From Candidatus Woesearchaeota archaeon (GTDB lineage Archaea > Nanobdellota > Nanobdellia > Woesearchaeales > JACPBV01), in contig JACPBU010000086.1 in assembly GCA_016180165.1 (NCBI GenBank), positions 1 through 5,251 of the forward strand: 5,251 bases of DNA. The letters are read 5' to 3'. Positions 1 to 4,582 of this stretch are shown here, in pieces (position 1 is the stretch's first letter; each line of letters begins with the position of its first letter). A program made the translations under genes and the position numbers. The notes below the pieces were generated by a model that ran no database searches, was not told where the DNA came from, and was given only the letters and a program-made list of their open reading frames with translations.

Positions 1-783
1 GAAAGATTACGTTTTGATTTTAACTTTGACCGAAAACTTACTGATGAAGAAATAAAATTGCATGGTGCGCTAAGCCAAACGATTGAAGAGTTTCACAGGG
101 GATTGGGAGCTCAAGTTGAGCAGCAGCTCTATATACTGAGCAGCCGTGATGACATCTTTAGGGAAGTCAAACAAAGGCTCGCATACTGCTTTTGGGCATA
201 CGGGCAGATTTTACAACAGGATCCTGATCCCCCTGAGTTCGGGATGGTCCTTCTTCCTTCCCCCGCGGCAGTCAATAGCCCTGACCTTGAAGGCATACTC
301 CGTAAGATGTATACTTTTTTCAGGACATCTGGACTCAAAAACTTCCGTACAGAAGAGGATTTTGCAAACCCCTTTAGGGAGTATGCCCAATCATTTATGA
401 ACATGCCTCAAAACCGGATTGTCTATCCCCTCGAAGCACTCAAAGGAAGGCGGGGAATCTTTCTGGAAGACCTCCATTACACTGTAGAGGGCAATACAGC
501 TGTCGCTGAATTGATAGCACAAAATATTCTTGCTGATCCAGGATACCTCAAAAGATTACAAAATAGCCCAGTTTCCAAGAAACGGGGCTTAATTATCCCC
601 CAGGGTGAGGTCCGACCCTTCAAGCCACAAGGAACAAGACCTTCCCGAAAGATTGGACACCGGAACAAACAGGAAGAATTTAAGCCCACATCGGGCGATA
701 AAGCCTTGTTAAGCTTCGCTCATTCCCTCCGTGGCAGGCGACCACAAATCTTTAAGCCTCAGATGTGGCTACGGGGGCATTAA
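1..783 (+). CDS. SGNH/GDSL hydrolase-like protein, 3' part (5' end outside window)
   Basis: The frame is open from the first base to TAA at 781-783, so the gene starts upstream; the TTG at 58 is only the first possible alternative start and is not convincing. About 260 residues are visible. The clearest family sign is the stretch FLEDLHYTVEGNTAVAELI (around bases 460-516). It matches the last conserved block of SGNH/GDSL hydrolases, in which Asp and His of D-x-x-H (Asp 469-471, His 475-477) complete the Ser-His-Asp triad. The segment FGMVLLPSPAAVN earlier fits the central strand and loop of that fold. The nucleophile Ser block would be upstream and cannot be checked. After the domain comes a tail of about 70 residues rich in Lys, Arg and Pro, with FKP three times, which is not part of the fold. 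Such enzymes are commonly esterases or O-acyl-transfer enzymes acting on glycans or lipids; the substrate here is unknown. Family call fairly sure, activity unproven. Confidence 0.7.
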   Translation, partial: ERLRFDFNFDRKLTDEEIKLHGALSQTIEEFHRGLGAQVEQQLYILSSRDDIFREVKQRLAYCFWAYGQILQQDPDPPEFGMVLLPSPAAVNSPDLEGILRKMYTFFRTSGLKNFRTEEDFANPFREYAQSFMNMPQNRIVYPLEALKGRRGIFLEDLHYTVEGNTAVAELIAQNILADPGYLKRLQNSPVSKKRGLIIPQGEVRPFKPQGTRPSRKIGHRNKQEEFKPTSGDKALLSFAHSLRGRRPQIFKPQMWLRGH

Positions 784-797
784 AAGAGTGCTCCAAG

Positions 798-806
798 CAA
801 TAAAAA
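798..806 (+). promoter_or_regulatory. TATA-like box before the 529-residue gene
   Basis: The A/T run CAATAAAAA is centred about 24 bp before the ATG at 827 and is preceded by the purine-rich AAG, which could serve as a BRE. That spacing would start the transcript at or next to the start codon, giving a leaderless mRNA. No Shine-Dalgarno sequence lies between this box and the ATG. The box lies only 15-23 bp past the previous stop codon, so read-through from the upstream gene is equally possible. Confidence 0.4.
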
Positions 807-826
807 CATGAAGACGTGCACGAATA

Positions 827-2416
827 ATGAAGGCCACAGCAAAAGATAATGGGAGGTCAATCAACCTTATCCATAATTTTCATCTTAAAGCGCTTCAAAA
901 TTCCGGCAGGAATGGAAATGGGAGATTAGAAGCTCTTGCAAGAGCAGATAATCGCTGGAATGATGTGCCGCTAGATAATCCCTGGAAAGAAAGGAGTTCA
1001 AATAATTTTTGGCACCAGAATTCTTTGGCTGATAGATTGGCAGATGGTTATTGGAAAAAATTCCATGGAAATGGCATGTGGACACACTTTGCATCTGAAA
1101 AGATGCCAAAAAAGAGAGGTCCTTTGGAAAAGTTGTGTTTTTTAGCCTTTGGAGCCTCTTTAACAGGCGCTCTTCTTATGGATCAAATTAGAGATAGTGC
1201 GGAACATGCCTACAAACCAGTACAGGCAAGAGTTATTGAAAAAAAATATGGTGTCAATGTCCGCGGATATCTTCACATTGACCCAGAGTCATGGGATGAG
1301 ATTGCGATGGCCTGTGATCTGGAACGCGGCCAAATTTCCCACGAATTAAAGAGCCTTCGCCTGGAGCCAAAAGATTCCGGGGGAAGATCGACCTTTGGCG
1401 GCATCATCTCCCTGATAATTGGCTCAAACACCGGCTTCAGCCTAAAAAAAAGCCCATGGTTATTCGAAAACAGCTCATGGATAGATGACCAATCCCAATG
1501 GCCAGGTGATGTTTATCTCAGGCTGGTTTTAGAGCTTAACAGGCACCAGGCTTGGAGGGTTCAGGAAAGGTTTCCAGAGTTTAGGGCCAGATGGGAGGCA
1601 TTTTCCATGCCGCTCGGAAATGGAAAGCTGTACACCCAGGAAGGGCTTTCGCTGTCCGAACAGGCTCTTTTTTGGAGGAATAACGACGGAGCTGATGCTC
1701 TTTCCAAAGAAGAGATCAGAAATTGCCAGCTTGATGGATTTATTGACAAGTTTGCAAGGTCAGATTTTATCACTGATGTCGCACGATTTTGCGCCAGGGC
1801 AAAGGATCTTGGATATCTTGAGTTCTATAGGGTTATGGCCAGCGAGCATAACCCTGGCACGAATGGGGACCTTAAACCCGAAAAAGTTTATAAAAATCTT
1901 ATGGGAAAGCTCGACCTTGCAGTTGAATATGGGCTGATCCCTCCTGAGTACAAAGATTTCCTCTTAACCTTCGAAAAAGTTTATCGGGTTTTTAGCCTCC
2001 AGAGCCATCCCGAAAACTTAAGGCTTGCTAAGGAAGAGAAAATGACGGCCCCAAAAGTATTTACTGATTCCTATCTTGCAACTGTTGCATTTCTTGAAAA
2101 ACACCCCCAATCCGTTTTTAGGCCCCTGTTGACAAAATATTGGATAAACAAAATCCCCCGGCATGTAGTTAAACATGAATTGGGGGATGCTCCTCTCGGG
2201 GATAATGTTTTCCGGCTCCCGCCTCCACAAGGCCAAGAAAGACCCATAGGTGAGATGACCCTTGAAGAGGCTCTGGTAGGAAGGATGCTCCGAAATGTTG
2301 ACCCTGGGCTCTACAACCACAAAGCAGATAATATCTGGGCAATATTCTCAAAGAGGTACATCGACTTGGTCAAAGGGGACCAACCATGGTCGCCTCTCCT
2401 GATGACAAATCCGTAG
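827..2416 (+). CDS. hypothetical protein, 529 residues, Trp-rich N-terminus
   Basis: This is a long open frame from ATG 827 to TAG 2414-2416, and I do not recognise a family. Residues 1-95 are polar, basic and unusually rich in Trp, Asn and His (NRWNDV, DNPWKE, NNFWHQ, GYWKKF, GMWTHF), suggesting a loosely ordered binding region. Residues 103-118 (LCFLAFGASLTGALLM) form the only hydrophobic stretch long enough to resemble a membrane segment, but it is short and may be buried core. Residues 140-260 include a Gly/Ser-rich loop (about 180-200) and another Trp cluster (SPWLFENSSWID, QSQWPGD). The remainder looks like a soluble, mostly helical domain with many charged residues. No catalytic motif, Cys cluster, Walker motif or signal peptide is evident. 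It follows the SGNH-like gene by 43 bp on the same strand, so the two may be expressed together, but an A/T box in the gap allows independent transcription. That it is a gene is well supported; its function is unknown. Confidence 0.85.
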   Translation: MKATAKDNGRSINLIHNFHLKALQNSGRNGNGRLEALARADNRWNDVPLDNPWKERSSNNFWHQNSLADRLADGYWKKFHGNGMWTHFASEKMPKKRGPLEKLCFLAFGASLTGALLMDQIRDSAEHAYKPVQARVIEKKYGVNVRGYLHIDPESWDEIAMACDLERGQISHELKSLRLEPKDSGGRSTFGGIISLIIGSNTGFSLKKSPWLFENSSWIDDQSQWPGDVYLRLVLELNRHQAWRVQERFPEFRARWEAFSMPLGNGKLYTQEGLSLSEQALFWRNNDGADALSKEEIRNCQLDGFIDKFARSDFITDVARFCARAKDLGYLEFYRVMASEHNPGTNGDLKPEKVYKNLMGKLDLAVEYGLIPPEYKDFLLTFEKVYRVFSLQSHPENLRLAKEEKMTAPKVFTDSYLATVAFLEKHPQSVFRPLLTKYWINKIPRHVVKHELGDAPLGDNVFRLPPPQGQERPIGEMTLEEALVGRMLRNVDPGLYNHKADNIWAIFSKRYIDLVKGDQPWSPLLMTNP

Positions 2417-2449
2417 AGGAAAAGCACCCCTGAAGACCGACCGATGACC

Positions 2450-2762
2450 CATTTATACTTATCACATTTATCTTGTTTACCACATTCTTCTTCTTTATCG
2501 CATTCTTCTTCTTTCCACATTCCTCCTCTTTGCCATATTCTACTCCTTTACTGCATCCTGCTTCTTTCCACTTTCCACTTGTTAATCGCATTCTTCTTCT
2601 TCATTATTACATTCTTCTTCTTTGCCACATTCCTCTTCTTTACCGCATTCTTCTTCTTTACTACGTTCTTCTTGTTTACCGCATTCTTTTTGTTTACCTA
2701 ATTCTTCTTCACCACATTCTTCTTCTTTATCGCATTCTCTTGTTTATCCCATTCCTCATCTT
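2450..2762. repeat. degenerate tandem array of about eighteen 18-bp units
   Basis: The + strand reads as head-to-tail copies of CATTCTTCTTCTTTACCR with no spacers. I count eighteen units by eye: most are 18 bp, three are 17 bp (2501-2517, 2554-2570, 2733-2749), two are 15 bp, one is 21 bp, and the last is partial. Central units (about 2609-2698) are the most alike; edge units are the most diverged. The unit is six codons long, so each frame gives a hexapeptide repeat: on the - strand (G/D)-K-E-E-E-C, on the + strand H-S-S-S-L-P. The + strand is strongly pyrimidine-rich with repeated TTCTTCTTCTTT, which in archaea also resembles a termination signal for the gene ending at 2416. The array fills most of the 398-bp gap between that gene and the next. 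Its origin (expanded microsatellite, dead coding repeat or functional DNA) cannot be decided from the sequence alone. Confidence 0.9.
2582..2743 (-). pseudogene. possible remnant of a Cys/Glu/Lys hexapeptide-repeat gene
   Basis: Read on the - strand from 2743 to the TAA at 2582-2584, 53 codons stay open and spell repeated (G/D)KEEEC-like hexapeptides, for example SKEEECGKEEECGKEEEC. The frame has a stop immediately upstream (TTA 2744-2746 on the + strand) and no ATG, GTG or TTG start, so it cannot be a complete gene. Beyond the stop the same hexapeptide pattern continues in other frames. KEAGCSKGVEYGKEEECG reads until the 17-bp unit at 2501-2517, after which KEEECDKEEECGKQDKCDK reads in a shifted frame. 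Each shift coincides with a 17-bp unit lacking one base. This is what a repeat gene broken by single-base deletions would look like; sequencing error in a simple repeat would look the same. It may equally never have been a gene, because any 18-bp repeat yields hexapeptides. Confidence 0.22.
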
Positions 2763-2783
2763 AAAGTAGTTACAATAGAAATG

Positions 2784-2791
2784 TTTAAAAA
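2784..2791 (+). promoter_or_regulatory. TATA-like box for the two-helix membrane protein gene
   Basis: TTTAAAAA is preceded by the purine-rich ATAGAAATG, a plausible BRE. The box centre is about 27 bp before the ATG at 2815, the usual archaeal TATA-to-start distance, so transcription would begin at the start codon with no leader. This spacing is the main reason for choosing ATG 2815 over the upstream in-frame TTG at 2797. Confidence 0.5.
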
Positions 2792-2804
2792 GCCATTTGG
2801 CTTT
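2789..2804. other. small hairpin between TATA box and start codon
   Basis: AAAGCC and GGCTTT form a perfect 6-bp inverted repeat around ATTT, followed by a pyrimidine tract up to the ATG at 2815. It overlaps the end of the TATA-like box and would lie upstream of a leaderless transcript, so it could be an operator-like dyad in DNA. Alternatively it could be a terminator-like hairpin for transcripts arriving through the repeat array. It is short and may be chance. Confidence 0.3.
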
Positions 2805-2814
2805 CTCTTCTCTT

Positions 2815-3318
2815 ATGCATATTGGCAGATTAGGCAAGAAAGGCGATGGGGGGCTCTCTATAGGCATCTTTATCCTTGTTGTATTCCTGATAATCTTCTG
2901 GATCGATAATGCTGGAAAAGAATGCAAACGGGACAGTGGCTGCAAAGAAAATCAGTATTGCGGGAGCGACTTTTCCTGCCATGATTTTCCAGGTTCGGCA
3001 TCAGCATCTGAGAGCGGAGGCTCGGGAATTGTCTGGGCTTCGGGGCTGCTTGCCTTAGGCATGGTGGCAGCTGCACTTATCCTTACCAAAACCAATTTTT
3101 GGCCATCCAGCAAAAAGGGGATCAAGAGCATCCTTTCCATTGGAGGGAAAGACATAGAGCATAAAGGGCATGAGGGGCACGGCCACACAAGCCAGGAGCA
3201 TGATAACCCTGAGGTAACACCTTATTATGAATCAGTCTCTGAAAGCTATAGCTCTTCACAGAGCGAAGAGGCCGATGAAGAAGGCGAATTCAAGCATGGC
3301 CATGGAGCAGGGCATTGA
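2815..3318 (+). CDS. small membrane protein with Cys4 loop and His-rich tail
   Basis: From ATG 2815 the protein has 167 residues. Residues 14-30 (LSIGIFILVVFLIIFWI) are a strong first membrane helix, preceded by basic residues (R5, K8, K9), so the N-terminus should be cytoplasmic. The outside loop carries four Cys at exactly six-residue intervals, C37, C43, C49 and C55, in a C-x5-C-x5-C-x5-C pattern with Asp/Gly/Tyr between. This resembles small disulfide knots common in secreted proteins. A Ser/Gly linker leads to a second helix at about 71-91 (GIVWASGLLALGMVAAALILT), followed by Lys residues that fit a cytoplasmic side. The tail has a His-rich patch (H116-H129), an acidic/Ser stretch (E139-E158) and a final HGHGAGH, suggesting metal binding. 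I know of no named family. The TTG at 2797 would add six residues but would lie upstream of the predicted transcript start. The last 29 bp overlap the end of tmk on the other strand. Confidence 0.8.
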   Translation: MHIGRLGKKGDGGLSIGIFILVVFLIIFWIDNAGKECKRDSGCKENQYCGSDFSCHDFPGSASASESGGSGIVWASGLLALGMVAAALILTKTNFWPSSKKGIKSILSIGGKDIEHKGHEGHGHTSQEHDNPEVTPYYESVSESYSSSQSEEADEEGEFKHGHGAGH

Positions 3319-3931
3319 CCTCAACACGGATATCTTCAAAAACTTCCTCAACTTCCCTGCCAGCGCCTATAATCCTGATATTGTCTTTTAATCTCTTTGG
3401 CAATGCCAAAAAGTTCTGCCTCAGCGAGCCCATAAAGGCTAAATCCTCAAATTTCTCCCTTGATGCCCTTGATGAGCGAATCCTCCCAAGGGCGACATCT
3501 TCCGGCACATCGAGGATAAATGCAATATCGGGCTTCCTAAACTTGCTGTTAAGCCCGATCACCTCTTTTATCGGGATCCCCTGCAGGCCCTGATAGGCAA
3601 TGGTAGAATAGTAATACCTGTCGCAGATGGTTATTGGGAAGATATCGCCGTCTTCCTGGCTTAAAAAAGGGTTAATCGTTGACTTAAGATGGTCTTCCCT
3701 GTCTTTGATGTAAAGGTGAAGGAGCTTCCGTGCATTTGCCTTTGGGTCTTTGTCGCTTTTCAGCATCTTTCTAATCTGACGCCCATACTTACCTGATGTT
3801 GGCTCCCTCGTGGTCAACAAGAGGTAGCATTTGCTTCTTTCATACAGGTAGTTATGCAGCCTCTTGACCATCTCTCCCTTTCCTGAGCCGTCAAGGCCAT
3901 CGATGACGATAAAGAGGCTTTTTCCCATCAT
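3290..3931 (-). CDS. tmk: thymidylate kinase (dTMP kinase)
   Basis: The enzyme phosphorylates dTMP to dTDP with ATP in the cytoplasm, the step both salvage and de novo routes share before dTTP. The 213 residues are a normal full length. In order: P-loop GLDGSGKG at 12-19; the TREP motif at 41-44, which contacts the dTMP phosphate; the family signature DRYYYSTIAYQG at 104-115; FILDVP at 138-143, ending the strand before the lid; and an Arg-rich lid with R150, R152, R155 and R158 followed by KFED. Arginines in the lid and none in the P-loop correspond to the bacterial/archaeal type II enzymes. The P-loop is unusual: Lys18 is followed by Gly-Glu instead of Ser/Thr. The gene starts with two adjacent ATGs (3931 and 3928), so either may be used. 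It has its own promoter and stands alone on this strand. Its 3' end overlaps the convergent membrane-protein gene by 29 bp. Confidence 0.95.
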   Translation of the reverse strand: MMGKSLFIVIDGLDGSGKGEMVKRLHNYLYERSKCYLLLTTREPTSGKYGRQIRKMLKSDKDPKANARKLLHLYIKDREDHLKSTINPFLSQEDGDIFPITICDRYYYSTIAYQGLQGIPIKEVIGLNSKFRKPDIAFILDVPEDVALGRIRSSRASREKFEDLAFMGSLRQNFLALPKRLKDNIRIIGAGREVEEVFEDIRVEVNALLHGHA

Positions 3932-3961
3932 GGCATCAGGCGATTAGACGGCAACCCTGTG

Positions 3962-3979
3962 TATAAATAAGTTTCGGAA
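3962..3979 (-). promoter_or_regulatory. tmk promoter (BRE plus TATA box)
   Basis: On the - strand this reads TTCCGAAAC followed by TTATTTATA. That is an A/purine-rich BRE-like element directly next to a good archaeal TATA box, the best promoter in the window. The box centre lies about 35 bp before the first ATG at 3931, which predicts a leader of roughly 5-10 nt. No Shine-Dalgarno sequence lies between the box and the start codons. Confidence 0.6.
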
Positions 3980-4049
3980 AGGCCTGGCTCAGTTCAAAAT
4001 ATAGGTTAGCAGCCTAAAGTAAAAATCATTTGCCTTCTGAATCAAGCTG

Positions 4050-4123
4050 ACAATGGGGTCGCCCTCCGTCCGCAGACCGGAACGCTGGATTATCCCAGAC
4101 GGGGAACCGCCTTGCGCGGTGCC
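4050..4123. ncRNA. candidate structured RNA in a GC-rich island
   Basis: Of the 73 bases 4051-4123, 50 are G or C, standing out sharply from AT-rich flanks. In AT-richer archaeal genomes such islands often mark stable RNAs. Two stems are visible. CTCCGTC (4064-4070) pairs with GACGGGG (4098-4104) around an inner CTGG/CCAG hairpin. GGAACCGC (4103-4110) pairs with GCGGTGCC (4116-4123) around CTTGC with one mismatch. The two stems share one or two bases at their border, so they abut. On the + strand an A/T run (TAAAAATCA, about 4020-4028) sits near the right distance for a start around 4050, and T-rich sequence follows at 4139-4145. I could not fit a tRNA cloverleaf, RNase P, SRP or C/D-box RNA on either strand. 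Strand, ends and function are unknown. Confidence 0.3.
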
Positions 4124-4185
4124 AGAAATCATAAAATCTCATTTTCCACCAGCGCTTTTTACTGTTGGTTTACGGCAGAAATCAT
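4123..4185. repeat. 10-bp direct repeat CAGAAATCAT
   Basis: CAGAAATCAT occurs at 4123-4132, right at the 3' border of the GC-rich island, and again at 4176-4185, inside the next hairpin. The copies are exact and 53 bp apart. It may be a protein-binding site pair, a trace of local duplication, or chance. Confidence 0.35.
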
Positions 4186-4201
4186 GTCTCTTGGAAAATG
4201 A
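4139..4201. other. inverted repeat, 10-bp perfect stem
   Basis: TCATTTTCCA (4139-4148) is the exact complement of TGGAAAATGA (4192-4201). Inside, CCAGC (4149-4153) can pair with GTTGG (4164-4168) using one G-T pair. The element begins just after the GC-rich island and opens the chain of hairpins that continues to about 4486. Confidence 0.45.
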
Positions 4202-4228
4202 AACGAAAAAAGATAATGTTTTTTTCTA

Positions 4229-4258
4229 GTGGAGTAAACTTTTTCAAAGTTTATCCAC
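4229..4258. terminator. hairpin with 13-bp stem, terminator-like
   Basis: GTGGA (4229-4233) plus TAAACTTT (4235-4242) pair with AAAGTTTA (4246-4253) plus TCCAC (4254-4258) around a TTC loop; only G4234 is bulged. T-runs (4219-4225) lie before it and A-runs (4263-4268) after it. It is therefore T-flanked downstream on the - strand, where it would be a leaderward hairpin beyond the tmk promoter rather than a tmk terminator. Confidence 0.4.
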
Positions 4259-4262
4259 GAAC

Positions 4263-4336
4263 AAAAAATCCGACCCGAGCGACCGAAGGGAGCGAGCATA
4301 CTCCCGGTCTATTGACTGCAGGTGGTCGGATTTTTT
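4263..4336. terminator. large stem-loop, 13-bp perfect outer stem, bidirectional terminator-like
   Basis: AAAAAATCCGACC (4263-4275) is the exact complement of GGTCGGATTTTTT (4324-4336). The loop carries a second hairpin: GGGAG (4288-4292) with CTCCC (4301-4305), extended by ACC (4282-4284) with GGT (4306-4308) across a GAA bulge. Either strand would end the structure in a T-run. The tip holds the GACCGAAGGGAGCG motif that recurs at 4446-4459. Confidence 0.5.
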
Positions 4337-4412
4337 TGATGATTTCTAAGCATATCAGCAAACGAAAAAAATATTTACGATTTTTAAGCCTCCGAGCGGT
4401 AGCGATGCGAGG

Positions 4413-4439
4413 CACAAAAAATGGGGACATTTTTTCGTG
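4413..4439. terminator. hairpin AAAAAATG-GGGA-CATTTTTT, terminator-like
   Basis: An 8-bp perfect stem (4416-4423 with 4428-4435) surrounds the four-base loop GGGA. CAC (4413-4415) with GTG (4437-4439) extends it past a single bulged C. The preceding GCCTC/GAGGC hairpin (4388-4392 with 4409-4413) abuts it directly. Confidence 0.4.
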
Positions 4440-4486
4440 GTTGCCGACCAAAGGGAGCGCAACTAGAAAAAAAGCGTTAGCTTTTT
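4440..4486. other. two small hairpins, GTTGC/GCAAC and AAAAAGC/GCTTTTT
   Basis: GTTGC (4440-4444) pairs with GCAAC (4459-4463), presenting the motif GACCAAAGGGAGCG mostly in its loop. AAAAAGC (4469-4475) pairs perfectly with GCTTTTT (4480-4486) around GTTA. A competing pairing of GCGCAA (4457-4462) with TTGCGT (4485-4490) is also possible, so the two hairpins may switch. Confidence 0.35.
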
Positions 4487-4543
4487 GCGTGCTGCTGACC
4501 CGAGCGAAGCGAGATTTTGACCTGAGCCGGAAAGGCCATTAAG

Positions 4544-4551
4544 CTTAAATA
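4544..4551 (+). promoter_or_regulatory. TATA box for the 136-residue gene
   Basis: CTTAAATA fits the archaeal TATA consensus and is followed by ATGAGG. The predicted start is around 4573, leaving a leader of about 24 nt before the ATG at 4597, long enough to carry the Shine-Dalgarno sequence seen there. Confidence 0.5.
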
Positions 4552-4582
4552 ATGAGGACCAAACCCAATAAGAGATGAGAAT

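Larger units (their letters stand above)
4205..4513. repeat. chain of palindromes with A-run/T-run stems
   Basis: Within about 300 bp at least seven inverted repeats stand almost end to end: 4205-4226, 4229-4258, 4263-4336, 4367-4385, 4388-4413, 4413-4439 and 4469-4486. Most start with a run of A and end with a run of T, so each resembles a terminator on either strand. GC-rich purine motifs occur between and within them: GACCCGAGCGA exactly at 4272-4282 and 4497-4507, GACC(G/A)AAGGGAGCG at 4281-4294 and 4446-4459, and GAGCG variants at 4394-4399 and 4501-4513. Open frames exist on both strands but give basic, low-information peptides and no family signs, so I treat the region as non-coding. 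It may be a composite REP-like element, a terminator cluster insulating tmk from the gene at 4597, or a structured transcript. Confidence 0.6.

Noticed and set aside
58..783. Complete gene starting at TTG 58
   Set aside because: The frame is open to the window edge and the catalytic N-terminal half of an SGNH domain is missing, so the gene is 5'-truncated by the window.
2018..2320. - strand frame of 100 codons inside the 529-residue gene
   Set aside because: It is antisense to a long, well-behaved coding frame and has no motif or promoter.
2450..2762. CRISPR array
   Set aside because: Units are 18 bp, degenerate and contiguous, with no unique spacers and no cas gene nearby.
2797..2814. TTG 2797 as start of the membrane-protein gene
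   Set aside because: The TATA box at 2784-2791 puts the transcript start near 2815, and TTG 2797 would lie upstream of it; ATG 2815 also gives a sensible N-terminus before the first helix.
2444..2909. Three overlapping + strand frames rich in Ser/His/Leu or Phe through the repeat array
   Set aside because: The pyrimidine-rich repeat has almost no stop codons in any + frame, so open frames are expected by composition; none has a convincing start signal, and one runs out of frame into the real gene at 2815.
2727..2945. - strand frame of 72 codons opposite the membrane-protein gene
   Set aside because: Shadow of the + strand gene; no initiation signal and no motif.
4050..4123. tRNA gene in the GC-rich island, which is of about tRNA length
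   Set aside because: Neither strand shows the T-loop GGTTCRA consensus, a D-loop, or a 7-bp acceptor stem closing the island.
4251..4451. Open frame of 66 codons on the - strand in the same hairpin region
   Set aside because: It is explained by the same inverted repeats and shows no initiation signal or recognisable domain.
4165..4542. Open frame of 125 codons on the + strand through the hairpin region
   Set aside because: Its peptide is basic and of low information, it is built from the hairpin stems and GAGCGA motifs, and it has no ribosome-binding site, promoter at the right place or family motif.
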